Origin: Marivirga harenae
GTDB taxonomy: Bacteria > Bacteroidota > Bacteroidia > Cytophagales > Cyclobacteriaceae
Length of the DNA stretch: 64,000 nucleotides
Assembly: GCF_030534335.1 (NCBI RefSeq)
Contig: NZ_CP130565.1
Location: forward strand, 2,501,501-2,565,500
Direction: 5' to 3'
This document shows, one piece after another, positions 8,927-16,660 of the stretch. The first letter of the stretch is position 1; every line of letters starts with the position of its first letter. Under the pieces are notes generated by a model, which was given only the letters and a program-made list of their open reading frames with translations, made no database searches and had not been told where the DNA came from. The position numbers were made by a program, and so were the translations under genes.

Positions 8927-9514
8927 TTAGTTGGTTTTATTTATTAGTTTATGTACATATTTCCCAATTATATCGAATTCTAAGTTCACTTCATCGTTTT
9001 TTTTCATTTTTTTGAAGTTTGTGTGTTCAAAAGTATAGGGAATTATGGCAATACTAAATTTTTCATCTGTCACATCAAAACAAGTTAGACTGACACCATT
9101 TATGCAAATGGACCCTTTTTCTACCAATACATTTTCAGAAGAATCATAAGAAAAGGTAAATATCCAACTCCCATCTTCATCATTAATACTGAGACATTTT
9201 CCCTTTCCATCGACATGCCCTTGAACGATATGGCCATCCAATCTGCCGTTCATGATCATGCAGCGTTCCAAGTTCACAAAATCTCCTTTTTGAAGATTTC
9301 CAATTGAAGATTTTTTAAGCGTCTCATCTACTGCAACCACTGTGTGTGCATCTGGATGCAATTCCGTTACTGTTAAGCAAACACCATTGTGGGAAATACT
9401 TTGATCTATTTTTAATTCACTAGAGATATCGCTTTTGACCGTCAGAATTAAATTGCTATTCTCTTTATCTGCTGATACTATTTCTCCTAATGATTCAATA
9501 ATTCCTGTAAACAT
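8927..9514 (-). CDS. ribE: Riboflavin synthase, alpha subunit
   Basis: Dismutates two molecules of 6,7-dimethyl-8-ribityllumazine to riboflavin. The protein begins MFTGIIESLGEI, the family hallmark, and has two similar lumazine-binding barrels: the first with SISHNGVCLTV and the second with SICINGVSLTC. HIVQGHVDG lies between them. The length of 195 aa is normal. No FMN riboswitch was recognised upstream. The LytTR regulator follows 11 bp downstream. Confidence 0.93.
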   Translation of the reverse strand: MFTGIIESLGEIVSADKENSNLILTVKSDISSELKIDQSISHNGVCLTVTELHPDAHTVVAVDETLKKSSIGNLQKGDFVNLERCMIMNGRLDGHIVQGHVDGKGKCLSINDEDGSWIFTFSYDSSENVLVEKGSICINGVSLTCFDVTDEKFSIAIIPYTFEHTNFKKMKKNDEVNLEFDIIGKYVHKLINKTN

Positions 9515-9591
9515 ATTTTAATATTAAGTAAAAGTAAATGATTTGAAAAACACCGTTTGCTTCAATTGGTTTAGATAAATCAATAAAAAGA

Positions 9592-10497
9592 CTAATTCAT
9601 TTTATTCCTTTTAATTAAGAACTCAGCCAAAACTTTTTGAATATTGTCATTGATGTCCACTCTGGTTAAGTCAACTTTATACTGATGGCACTTCAATGCA
9701 ATCTGTTTATAGTAGTCCTCCACTTTTTCGTGATAGGTTTCCTTGATTTGCGAAGGATTTAGCTTCAGCTTTTGGCCAGTTTCTAAATCTTCTATAACAT
9801 AAGGGCGATCTTCCAAATCAAAATCCAATTCAGTAGAAGGTTCATTTACCTGAAAAAACAGAACTTCGTGTTTGCGATGTTTGATATGTTGAATGGATTT
9901 AAAAAACTCTTCTAGTTGCTCCGACTTTGTCATGAGGTCACTAAAAATGATTACCAAAGACCTTTTATGGATTTTTTCAGCTACGATATGCAGACTTTGA
10001 CTGATTTCTGTGCTTTTGTGCTGTTGGGTCTGTTGTAATATGTTCTGCAAATGAACAAATAGGTTTTGCAGATGTGCCCTCGTTGATTTTGCTTCAGTAA
10101 ATACATCTATTTTATCTGAAAAGCTGATCAAGCCCACTGCATCTCTTTGTCTCTGTAATAAGTACGCCAAGGTTGAAGCGGCCAAAATGCTAAATCTGAT
10201 CTTCCCGTTATTTTGAGTCGGGTAATACATAGAAGAACTATTGTCCAATAAAATATAGGCTCTAAGATTGGTTTCCTCATCATACCTTTTGGTGTAAAGC
10301 CGATCAGTTTTAGCATAAACCTTCCAGTCAATATGACGAGTGCTTTCCCCAGTATTGTATAATCTATGTTCAGCAAACTCAACCGAGAATCCATGGAAAG
10401 GAGATTTGTGCATCCCAGTAATAAATCCTTCAACCAATTGCTTGGCCAATAAATCCAATGATGGAATTTCAGGAAGGTTTTCTAATGATATGTCCAT
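9592..10497 (-). CDS. DUF58 protein with von Willebrand A-like fold (301 aa)
   Basis: Matches the DUF58 family, usually encoded next to MoxR AAA ATPases. Landmarks: GFSVEFAEHRLYNTGESTR and HIDWKVYAKTDRLYTKRYDEE form the DUF58 core, followed by a vWA-like LLDNSSSM metal-site motif and IIFSDL. It has no membrane segment, unlike longer DUF58 proteins. No MoxR or BatA/B genes are adjacent in the window, so it stands alone here. The function of the family is not settled; a role in protein assembly or the cell envelope is usually suggested. Confidence 0.85.
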   Translation of the reverse strand: MDISLENLPEIPSLDLLAKQLVEGFITGMHKSPFHGFSVEFAEHRLYNTGESTRHIDWKVYAKTDRLYTKRYDEETNLRAYILLDNSSSMYYPTQNNGKIRFSILAASTLAYLLQRQRDAVGLISFSDKIDVFTEAKSTRAHLQNLFVHLQNILQQTQQHKSTEISQSLHIVAEKIHKRSLVIIFSDLMTKSEQLEEFFKSIQHIKHRKHEVLFFQVNEPSTELDFDLEDRPYVIEDLETGQKLKLNPSQIKETYHEKVEDYYKQIALKCHQYKVDLTRVDINDNIQKVLAEFLIKRNKMN

Positions 10498-10552
10498 AAA
10501 TATTATATACTTATTTATTTAAAGTTATGTTTTGGCAATTTAATAAGGGCAA

Positions 10553-10585
10553 TTTGCAAAAGTGTAAGGCATTGTACTATATTTA
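10553..10585 (+). promoter_or_regulatory. Predicted promoter of the DUF3276/PUR-alpha gene
   Basis: TTTG at 10553-10556 and TATATTTA at 10578-10585 are 21 nt apart, matching the Bacteroidota -33/-7 layout with one mismatch in the -7 box. It lies about 35 bp before the coding start, giving a short leader. Confidence 0.5.
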
Positions 10586-10620
10586 AGCCAAATAATTAAA
10601 AACAACATTTAGATAGATTA

Positions 10621-10938
10621 GTGAAAGAGTTTATGGAAAGAGAACAGGAAGAATTATTTTCGAAGAGAGTAAGGGCTGGAAAAAGAACTTATTTCTTTGA
10701 TGTAAGAACAACAAAAGCCAACGATTATTATTTGACCATTACCGAAAGCAAAAGGAAACCCAAAGATGATGGATTTACTTTTGAGAAGCACAAAATATTC
10801 TTGTACAAGGAAGATTTTAATAAATTCGTTAATGCTTTAGGCGAAACAGTAGACCATATCAAAACCGATTTAATGCCTGAATTCGACTTCACTCAGTTTG
10901 ACAGAGATGAAGATGATGAAGAAATGAGCTGGGATTGA
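10621..10938 (+). CDS. PUR-alpha-like single-strand nucleic-acid-binding protein (DUF3276)
   Basis: A small PUR-domain protein typical of Bacteroidota. The core FSKRVRAGKRTYFFDVR followed by DYYLTITESKR and HKIFLYKEDFNKFVNAL is diagnostic, and the C-terminus is acidic (FDRDEDDEEMSWD). PUR domains bind single-stranded DNA or RNA; the cellular role in bacteria is not known. The start given is GTG 10621; ATG 10633 is a reasonable alternative because many relatives have only about eight residues before FSK. Followed by a strong terminator. Confidence 0.85.
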   Translation: MKEFMEREQEELFSKRVRAGKRTYFFDVRTTKANDYYLTITESKRKPKDDGFTFEKHKIFLYKEDFNKFVNALGETVDHIKTDLMPEFDFTQFDRDEDDEEMSWD

Positions 10939-10963
10939 TGTCAATTAAGAAGTTTATATAATT

Positions 10964-11006
10964 TTAAAGCTCCTTCAATTACAGGGGCTTTAATTCATTT
11001 TTTTTG
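10964..11006 (+). terminator. Rho-independent terminator after the DUF3276 gene
   Basis: TTAAAGCTCC at 10964-10973 pairs with GGGGCTTTAA at 10984-10993 (one G-T pair) around a 10-nt loop, and is followed by a T-rich run to about 11006. It ends the DUF3276 transcript before pyrD. Confidence 0.75.
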
Positions 11007-11104
11007 GATTGAATTATTTTTTTTAATCAAAAACAAGGATTTATAAAATCTAAGTCAGAACTTTGTAATTCAATAAAGAATTTGAATTTTCTGACCTTGA
11101 ATTA

Positions 11105-12145
11105 ATGTATAAATCCATAATCCGACCTCTATTATTTCAACTATCTGCTGAAAAAGCCCATCATCTTACCTTTTCGTTAACAAAACTCCTTTTCAATTTT
11201 CCTGGAGTAAAGTCTTTAAATAGAAGTTTATTTCAAGTAAAATCACCAAAGCTTGAGCAAGAATTATTTGGTTTAAAATTTCCCAATCCTGTGGGGCTAG
11301 CAGCAGGTTTCGATAAGGATGCTAAGTTAATTGATGAATTGGCTTCCTTGGGATTTGGCTTTATTGAAATAGGAACCATAACTCCTAAAGCTCAATCCGG
11401 TAATCCGAAACCGCGCTTGTTTCGCCTGACGGAAGATCATGGTATAATTAACAGAATGGGTTTTAATAACCAGGGGATTGAACAAGCTATCGAAAGATTG
11501 AAGAAACGCAAAAGCGATATCATCATTGGTGGAAATATTGGTAAAAATAAAGTTACTGCTAATGAGGAAGCATTTAATGATTATGAAAAGTGCTTTCTTC
11601 AACTTTATCCTTATGTAGATTACTTTGTGGTGAATGTAAGTTCTCCCAATACTCCCGGATTAAGAGAGCTACAGGAGAAAGAGCCATTGATGCAATTGTT
11701 AAATCATTTGATGGAATTAAATCAGAAGCAAACAAAAGCTAAGCCTATTTTATTAAAGATTGCTCCTGACTTAACGGATCAACAGTTGGACGATATAATT
11801 GAAATTGTTAGGGAAACAAAAATTGCTGGAGTAATAGCCACGAATACTACTATCAGTAGAGATGGGTTGAAATCTCCCGCAAATAAAGTAAATGAAATTG
11901 GAAATGGTGGATTGAGTGGGAAACCTCTCGGAAAAAGGGCAACTGAAGTTATTAGATATCTTAGTAGAAAATCAAGTCAAGCTTTCCCTATTATTGGTGT
12001 TGGAGGTATCATGTCGGCCGAAGATGCACTCGAAAAATTAGATGCTGGAGCCAGTTTAGTACAACTTTATACAGGCTTTATTTATGAAGGGCCACGTTTA
12101 GTAAAGAATATCAATCAAGCACTTCTTAAGCGATCAGACGCTTGA
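11105..12145 (+). CDS. pyrD: Dihydroorotate dehydrogenase (quinone), class 2
   Basis: Oxidises dihydroorotate to orotate in pyrimidine synthesis, passing electrons to membrane quinone. The class 2 N-terminal extension ([19 protein letters not shown]) is present, followed by the FMN barrel: [42 protein letters not shown] with the catalytic Ser, ATNTT and GVGGI. The length of 346 aa is normal. It stands alone, separated from the preceding gene by a terminator and from the transporter gene by 64 bp. Confidence 0.93.
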   Translation: MYKSIIRPLLFQLSAEKAHHLTFSLTKLLFNFPGVKSLNRSLFQVKSPKLEQELFGLKFPNPVGLAAGFDKDAKLIDELASLGFGFIEIGTITPKAQSGNPKPRLFRLTEDHGIINRMGFNNQGIEQAIERLKKRKSDIIIGGNIGKNKVTANEEAFNDYEKCFLQLYPYVDYFVVNVSSPNTPGLRELQEKEPLMQLLNHLMELNQKQTKAKPILLKIAPDLTDQQLDDIIEIVRETKIAGVIATNTTISRDGLKSPANKVNEIGNGGLSGKPLGKRATEVIRYLSRKSSQAFPIIGVGGIMSAEDALEKLDAGASLVQLYTGFIYEGPRLVKNINQALLKRSDA

Positions 12146-12209
12146 TTTTTACATAGCTGATTGCAGATGAGAAATAAATTCAGCATTTTACAGTCAAAAA
12201 CTGACTATT

Positions 12210-13106
12210 ATGGAACAAAGCGCTGTAACTGCAATATTTTTACCTTTGGCCTTGGGGATTATTATGCTTGGAATGGGCATGACCCTAACACCCAGCGATT
12301 TTAAAAAAATAGCGCTTTATCCAAAAGCGGCAGTGATTGGCTTAGTTTGCCAATTAATACTTCTACCCTTAATAGGTTTCGGATTGGCCGCTTTAATGTT
12401 TACAATACCCGAGCTAGCAGTTGGATTAATACTAATTTCACTTTGTCCGGGAGGAGCTACCTCAAATCTCATTTCTCATTTAGCTAAGGCGGATTTAGCA
12501 TTATCCATAAGTTTAACGGCCATCAGCAGTATCATTACTAATTTCAGTATTCCGATTCTGTTAAACATTGCATTAGCGTATTATATGACAGAAGAGAAGG
12601 CAATATCACTTCCATTTTTCAAAACCTTTATTCAAATATTTTTAGTGACCATTTTCCCTGTCATAATTGGAATGGTCATCAAGAAAAAACGTCCTCGTTT
12701 TGCAGTTAAGTCTGAAAAGGCGATGAATATAATTTCAACTTTTTTCTTTGTTCTTATTTTATTGGCGGCAATATTGAAAGAGAGGGAGAGTATTATTCCC
12801 TACTTTGAGCAGGCTGGTGTTGCAGCAATCATATTGAATATAACGGCATTGTTAATGGGCTTTGTTTTAGGTAAATTATTTGGCTTAAACAAGAGACAAA
12901 GAAGCTCCATCGCCATTGAAACAGGGATTCAAAACGGAACTTTGGCAATTGCGTTGGCTTTAAGCCCAGCGATTTTAAATAATACACAAATGGCGGTGCC
13001 AGCCGCCATTTACAGCTTATTGATGTTTGTGACCGCTGCTGTAGTTATAATGATTTCTAAAAAACAAAACTCACAAGAGGCTTTAAAAGAATTATCTTTA
13101 TCATAA
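12210..13106 (+). CDS. Bile acid:sodium symporter (BASS) family transporter (298 aa)
   Basis: A membrane protein with about nine to ten hydrophobic helices. The early GMGMTLTPSDF and the conserved LCPGGATSNLISHLAKADLALS segment, plus ETGIQNGTLAIALAL in the second half, are typical of BASS/SBF transporters such as YocS and PanS. These import organic anions with sodium; the substrate here is unknown. It ends 17 bp before the M28 peptidase start, so the two may be co-expressed. Confidence 0.85.
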   Translation: MEQSAVTAIFLPLALGIIMLGMGMTLTPSDFKKIALYPKAAVIGLVCQLILLPLIGFGLAALMFTIPELAVGLILISLCPGGATSNLISHLAKADLALSISLTAISSIITNFSIPILLNIALAYYMTEEKAISLPFFKTFIQIFLVTIFPVIIGMVIKKKRPRFAVKSEKAMNIISTFFFVLILLAAILKERESIIPYFEQAGVAAIILNITALLMGFVLGKLFGLNKRQRSSIAIETGIQNGTLAIALALSPAILNNTQMAVPAAIYSLLMFVTAAVVIMISKKQNSQEALKELSLS

Positions 13107-13123
13107 ATATAAACTTATCAAAC

Positions 13124-14608
13124 ATGACTAAAAAAATCTGGATTATTGGAGCTTTATTGGTAAGCTCTTTTTATGTGCTTGCCCAAGAAGAGGCTGATTT
13201 AGTGAAAAATACTATTAAAAAAAGTACTATTAAAGGACATATATATTTTCTGGCTTCAGATGAATTAGCAGGAAGAGAAACAGGAACTCCCGGAATAGAT
13301 GTTGCAGCACGCTATATTTCTACTACTTTTCAAAGATACGGGGTCTCACCGGTTAAAGGAGCAACAGAAGGCTATTTTCAGGAAGTGCCTTTGGTGCAAA
13401 AAATTGCTCCAGATGCTTACGCACTTCAAATCGGAAGTGAGTCAGTTTTAGAAGAAGATTTAATAAGGGTAGAAGGTTCAGATGTAAATATAAATTCTGA
13501 TTATGTTTTTTTGAATTACGGAACAGAAGAAGACTTTGAAAAGGATAATCTTGAAGGGAAAATTGCAGTAGTTTTGGCTGGCCAAGAGGATAATCAACAT
13601 TATAGATTTGTCTACCAGGCCAGTGGCAAAAAATCAGGATTGGCCAAGGAAGCAGGAGCAATCGGAATAGTGGAATTACATACTGAAAACCCAGATAACT
13701 GGAAGACTTTTCAAAGTTTCATGGGTAGAGGATCATCGCTCGGGTTTGCATCTCAAGAAACAGAAGAAAGTTTTTTTAAGCTGTGGGTAAATGATACCAA
13801 TAAAAAATGGTTAGAAAAGCTTGATAAAAGAAAAAAGCCGGAATTGAGCATTACCATTGGGAAATCAATGCAATTGCCAGTTCCTTCTAAAAACGTGGTA
13901 GGGATGGTTGAAGGAACTGATCCTGAGCTTAAAGATGAATTCATAATTTACTCAGCTCATTATGATCACTTGGGTATTGGGAAATCTAATGCTGAAGGAG
14001 ATTCTATTTACAATGGTGCCCGCGATAATGCTGTAGGAGTCGTTACTGTGATGAGTGCTGCTGAAAGCATTGCCAAGAATCCGACTAAGCGTTCTGCTTT
14101 GTTTATTTTATTTACTGCAGAGGAAAAGGGCTTGTTGGGTAGCAGATACTATGTGGAAAATCCTTTAATTCCATTAGATCAAATGGTTTATTGCTTCAAT
14201 AGTGATAATGGAGGCTATAATGATACCAGTTTAACCACGATAATTGGATTGGGAAGAACTACAGCTGGAAAACATATTAAAAAGGCTTCAGAGGCCTTTG
14301 GTTTGAAAGCTATTGATGATCCTGCTGGAGAGCAAGGGCTGTTTGACAGAAGTGACAATGTTAATTTTGCCAGAAAAGGTATTCCTGCCCCAACCTTTAG
14401 TTTGGGTTTTACTGCTTTTGATGCAGAAATCGGTAAATATTACCATCAGCAATCTGACAATCCTGAAAGCATAGACTATGATTATATGGAGCAGTTTTTC
14501 AGAGCTTTTGTTCTATCGGCTCGACTGATTGCAAATGATGAGGAAACTCCTTTCTGGACTGAGGGCGATAAATATTATGAAGCAGGTAAGTCGCTTTATG
14601 GTAAATAA
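13124..14608 (+). CDS. Secreted M28-family zinc aminopeptidase with PA domain (494 aa)
   Basis: An N-terminal signal peptide (MTKKIWIIGALLVSSFYVLAQ) directs export. A protease-associated domain fills roughly residues 100-250. The M28 catalytic domain has SAHYDHLG (zinc His), GARDNAVGV (bridging Asp), FTAEEKGLLGS (catalytic and zinc Glu), NSDNGG (zinc Asp) and a late YYHQQSDN (zinc His), so all expected ligands are visible. Likely releases N-terminal residues from peptides outside the inner membrane. No T9SS tail is seen. It closes with a strong hairpin shared with the convergent lipoprotein genes. Confidence 0.88.
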   Translation: MTKKIWIIGALLVSSFYVLAQEEADLVKNTIKKSTIKGHIYFLASDELAGRETGTPGIDVAARYISTTFQRYGVSPVKGATEGYFQEVPLVQKIAPDAYALQIGSESVLEEDLIRVEGSDVNINSDYVFLNYGTEEDFEKDNLEGKIAVVLAGQEDNQHYRFVYQASGKKSGLAKEAGAIGIVELHTENPDNWKTFQSFMGRGSSLGFASQETEESFFKLWVNDTNKKWLEKLDKRKKPELSITIGKSMQLPVPSKNVVGMVEGTDPELKDEFIIYSAHYDHLGIGKSNAEGDSIYNGARDNAVGVVTVMSAAESIAKNPTKRSALFILFTAEEKGLLGSRYYVENPLIPLDQMVYCFNSDNGGYNDTSLTTIIGLGRTTAGKHIKKASEAFGLKAIDDPAGEQGLFDRSDNVNFARKGIPAPTFSLGFTAFDAEIGKYYHQQSDNPESIDYDYMEQFFRAFVLSARLIANDEETPFWTEGDKYYEAGKSLYGK

Positions 14609-14615
14609 TAAATGC

Positions 14616-14650
14616 AATAACTTCCTGAATGAAAATTTCAGGAAGTTATT
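14616..14650. terminator. Bidirectional terminator hairpin
   Basis: AATAACTTCCTGAA at 14616-14629 and its exact reverse complement at 14637-14650 form a perfect 14-bp stem with a 7-nt loop. It sits between the M28 peptidase gene and the convergent lipoprotein pair and overlaps the stop codon of the latter, so it can serve both directions. Confidence 0.8.
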
Positions 14651-15002
14651 CTATTTCAAATTCAAATACCCATCTATAATAATCTTTCAAATTGTTGTCC
14701 CCAATACTGCCTCTTTCTATAATCTCCACAGTTTGAGACCCCTTGAAACCTTCTTTAGCCCTGAATCTAAATAGCAATTCTTTTTCTATTAATTTTATCT
14801 CACTGATTTGATATTTTTTAGCTTGTTTTCTAATACTACGCCCACCTTCTGCAGGAAAAGTACTACCAAAGCTATATTCATATAATTCAGTTCCCTCAAG
14901 TGTGACTTTAATAACTTCAGTTTCAATATCGCTGTCTATACTTTCTTCTTTACAACTAATAAAAAATAAGGAAAGGGAGACAATCAATAATTTAAGTTTC
15001 AT
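14646..15002 (-). CDS. Small lipoprotein, second of a tandem paralogous pair (118 aa)
   Basis: Begins with a lipoprotein signal (MKLKLLIVSLSLFFISCKEE, lipobox FISC), so Cys17 should be lipidated. The mature part holds KVTLEGTELYEY, EGG and AKEGFKGSQTVEI, matched closely in the next gene. I do not recognise a named family; the short beta-rich mature domain suggests a small sandwich or barrel. It follows its paralogue by 19 bp on the same strand, so the two are surely co-transcribed. Function unknown. Confidence 0.7.
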   Translation of the reverse strand: MKLKLLIVSLSLFFISCKEESIDSDIETEVIKVTLEGTELYEYSFGSTFPAEGGRSIRKQAKKYQISEIKLIEKELLFRFRAKEGFKGSQTVEIIERGSIGDNNLKDYYRWVFEFEIE

Positions 15003-15021
15003 CTTATTATTTTTAAATAAT

Positions 15022-15363
15022 CTATTTCACTCTGATTTCAAATACCCATTTTTGGTAATCCGTGAAATTTCCGTCTCCAGGACTACCAAACAATACAATT
15101 TCTACTGTTTCAGTTCCTTTAAATCCTTCTTTAGCTTGATAGTGGTATGTTGCCCAATTGATTTCACTTTTCTGAAAATTTTGTGCTTGTTTCCGTATGT
15201 CATAACCACCTTCAACCGGTCGAGTATCGCCAAATTTATACTCATATAATTCTGTTCCATCTAATGTTACTTTGATAACGTCAGTATCTAAATCGCTTTT
15301 CATTTCTTCTTTACAACTAAGGAAAGATAACAAAATCATCGAAAATATTATGCAGTTTTTCAT
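15022..15363 (-). CDS. Small lipoprotein, first of a tandem paralogous pair (113 aa)
   Basis: A paralogue of the following gene, sharing KVTLDGTELYEYKFG, EGGYDIRKQAQ and AKEGFKG in the same order. ATG 15363 is preferred over the upstream ATG at 15378 because it gives a clean lipoprotein signal (MKNCIIFSMILLSFLSCKEE, lipobox SFLSC). Pair members appear to be an old duplication, since only about half of the residues match by eye. No family is recognised. The upstream region is shared with the divergent rhodanese operon and contains an 18-bp palindrome. Confidence 0.7.
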   Translation of the reverse strand: MKNCIIFSMILLSFLSCKEEMKSDLDTDVIKVTLDGTELYEYKFGDTRPVEGGYDIRKQAQNFQKSEINWATYHYQAKEGFKGTETVEIVLFGSPGDGNFTDYQKWVFEIRVK

Positions 15364-15418
15364 ATAAATAGGACACATTTCCGCATCAAAAGGTTGCTTA
15401 CTACCCTTATGACAATAA

Positions 15419-15436
15419 TTGTAACTACCGTTACAA
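15419..15436. promoter_or_regulatory. Crp/Fnr-like palindromic operator before the rhodanese-thioredoxin operon
   Basis: TTGTAACtaccGTTACAA is a perfect 7-bp inverted repeat with a 4-bp spacer, the geometry of Crp/Fnr-family sites. It is centred about 44 bp upstream of the start site predicted from the -7 box at 15458, the position of a class II activator. It also lies 56 bp upstream of the divergent lipoprotein pair. Confidence 0.45.
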
Positions 15437-15457
15437 ACAAAGCCTAACCAAAAACCG

Positions 15458-15465
15458 TATCTTTG
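15458..15465 (+). promoter_or_regulatory. Predicted -7 element of the rhodanese-thioredoxin operon
   Basis: TATCTTTG matches TAnnTTTG exactly and lies 34 bp before the rhodanese ATG. There is no recognisable -33 box at the expected distance; the palindrome at 15419-15436 sits just upstream of where it would be, which fits an activator-dependent promoter. Confidence 0.5.
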
Positions 15466-15498
15466 TACAAATAATGTTCAATTTTTTAAATAATAATT

Positions 15499-15807
15499 AT
15501 GAACCACAAAAATATTAGTGCAGAAGAATTTGATAAGCTTTCAAAAGAGACAAACACGGAAATAATTGATGTTCGTTCTCCAGAAGAAGAAGCGGAAGGA
15601 TTTATAGAAGGTGCTAAGGTGATTAATATCATGGGCCCGTCATTTGCAGAGGACATCAAGGCATTGGATAGAGATAAAACGTATTTAGTGTATTGCAGAA
15701 GTGGAAACAGAAGCAGTACTGCTTGTGGTTTTATGGCTAGTAATGGCTTCGATAAATTATTCAATTTGGATGGCGGAATCCAGGCTTGGAACCAGTATAA
15801 AAAGTGA
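15499..15807 (+). CDS. Single-domain rhodanese (102 aa)
   Basis: A compact rhodanese-like sulfurtransferase. The CH2A-like IIDVRSPEE block comes early, and the active-site loop CRSGNRSST carries the catalytic cysteine that forms a persulfide. Cytoplasmic, since no signal peptide is present. It opens a tight cluster: an HMA protein begins 6 bp later, then thioredoxin (8-nt overlap) and a small membrane protein (11-nt overlap). The company suggests a role in sulfane-sulfur, thiol or metal handling, with thioredoxin as a plausible reductant; that role is inferred. Confidence 0.9.
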   Translation: MNHKNISAEEFDKLSKETNTEIIDVRSPEEEAEGFIEGAKVINIMGPSFAEDIKALDRDKTYLVYCRSGNRSSTACGFMASNGFDKLFNLDGGIQAWNQYKK

Positions 15808-15813
15808 AGTGAG

Positions 15814-16014
15814 ATGGAATCATTATTAGTTAAAAACGTAAAATGTGGAGGGTGTGCAGATGCTATCAAAAATGGCTTAGGCGAATTAGAAGGAGTTGAA
15901 GTAAAAAGTATAGATATTTCAACAGGTAAGCTCGAGTATAGTAGCAATGGTAACACTCCAATATCTACGGTCAAAGAAAAATTGGATATTTTAGGATATC
16001 CAGTAAATGAATAA
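15814..16014 (+). CDS. Heavy-metal-associated (HMA) domain protein (66 aa)
   Basis: A stand-alone HMA domain with the ferredoxin-like pattern MESLLVKNVKCGGCADAIK, where the CGGC loop is a variant of the usual MxCxxC metal-binding motif: two cysteines remain but the preceding Met is replaced. It may act as a soluble metallochaperone. The spacing of 6 bp from the rhodanese and the 8-nt overlap with thioredoxin indicate translational coupling. No metal-transporting ATPase is adjacent in this window. Confidence 0.85.
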   Translation: MESLLVKNVKCGGCADAIKNGLGELEGVEVKSIDISTGKLEYSSNGNTPISTVKEKLDILGYPVNE

Positions 16015-16327
16015 CATGGGAAGTTTTGGAGATTTAATTAAGAGTGAAACACCTGTCTTGGTCGATTTTTATGCCGACTGGTGTGGTCCATGTAAAATGA
16101 TGGCTCCTTATTTAAAAGAGGTGGCTCAGAAAATGAAGGGAAAAGTCAAAGTGATCAAAGTGGACGTGGATAAAAATCAACAGGCTTCTCAAAAGTATAA
16201 AGTTCAAAGTATTCCCACTTTGATTTTGTTTCAAAATGGTCAAATCAAGTGGAGACAGGCGGGAGTCGTTGATCCTAATACAATCATATCACAAATTGAT
16301 CAATTAAGTAATCGAAATGAAAAATAA
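16007..16327 (+). CDS. Thioredoxin (106 aa)
   Basis: A cytoplasmic thioredoxin with the exact WCGPC redox motif (residues about 24-28), a conserved DVDKN strand and the cis-proline of SIPTLILF. The length is normal for TrxA. It overlaps the HMA gene by 8 nt and the small membrane protein by 11 nt, so all four genes in the cluster are one transcriptional unit. Whether this is the main cellular thioredoxin or a dedicated partner of the rhodanese cannot be told here. Confidence 0.9.
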   Translation: MNNMGSFGDLIKSETPVLVDFYADWCGPCKMMAPYLKEVAQKMKGKVKVIKVDVDKNQQASQKYKVQSIPTLILFQNGQIKWRQAGVVDPNTIISQIDQLSNRNEK

Positions 16328-16547
16328 TAAATTAGTATTGCCTATTTTGGCAGTTTTGACTTTAGGATTAGCTCCATATTTCCCAGAACCTCATTTCTTT
16401 GGTAAACTTCGCTGGATTTTAGGTGGAGGAGAAGGCATGCAAGCGGGCGATTATTTCGATTTGCTAATGCATGGGGCTCCGTGGCTGTTTTTAGTATATC
16501 GTTTGGTAGAAATGTTTATAAAGTCTATAAACAAACAAAATTCATAG
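16317..16547 (+). CDS. Small conserved membrane protein (76 aa)
   Basis: Two hydrophobic segments: residues about 5-22 (LVLPILAVLTLGLAPYFP) and about 52-68 (APWLFLVYRLVEMFIK), joined by a loop with PHFFGKLRWILGGG. Relatives in Bacteroidota are sometimes labelled RND transporter, but at this length it cannot be a pump and the label should not be trusted. It overlaps the thioredoxin gene by 11 nt, so its function is probably tied to that operon. Followed 4 bp later by a paired-palindrome element. Confidence 0.7.
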   Translation: MKNNKLVLPILAVLTLGLAPYFPEPHFFGKLRWILGGGEGMQAGDYFDLLMHGAPWLFLVYRLVEMFIKSINKQNS

Positions 16548-16550
16548 TAC

Positions 16551-16632
16551 AAACCTGTCAGGTTTAAATATCTTAGAATGTGACATTCTCCATAGTTTCA
16601 TAATTTGGACAATCGAAAACCTGACAGGTTTT
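16551..16632. repeat. Two-palindrome dispersed repeat, copy 1
   Basis: AAACCTGTCAGGTTT at 16551-16565 and AAAACCTGACAGGTTTT at 16616-16632 are each self-complementary about one central base and are also complements of each other. Their centres (16558 and 16624) are 66 bp apart. It lies between convergent gene ends. A second copy with the same spacing but different interior occurs at 34438-34520. Confidence 0.75.
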
Positions 16633-16660
16633 ATTAGATTTCGATATATTGAAAATTGTA

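Noticed and set aside
9515-9591. FMN riboswitch before riboflavin synthase
   Set aside because: The space upstream of the gene is only 77 bp to the next coding end and shows no FMN-aptamer-like conserved loops.
12128-12150. Hairpin AAGCG/CGCTT at the end of pyrD followed by T
   Set aside because: The stem is only 5 bp and overlaps the stop codon; too weak to call a terminator.
13353-13661. Leucine-rich 102-aa frame antisense to the M28 peptidase
   Set aside because: It is the mirror of a clear peptidase domain; the high Leu content reflects reverse reading of Glu/Lys codons.
15486-15974. 162-aa open frame on the minus strand opposite the rhodanese and HMA genes
   Set aside because: It is fully covered by two well-recognised genes on the plus strand and has a low-complexity composition without domain signals; a shadow.
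16317-16547. Label of RND transporter for the 76-aa protein
   Set aside because: Two helices and 76 residues cannot form an RND pump; the protein is listed as an unknown small membrane protein.
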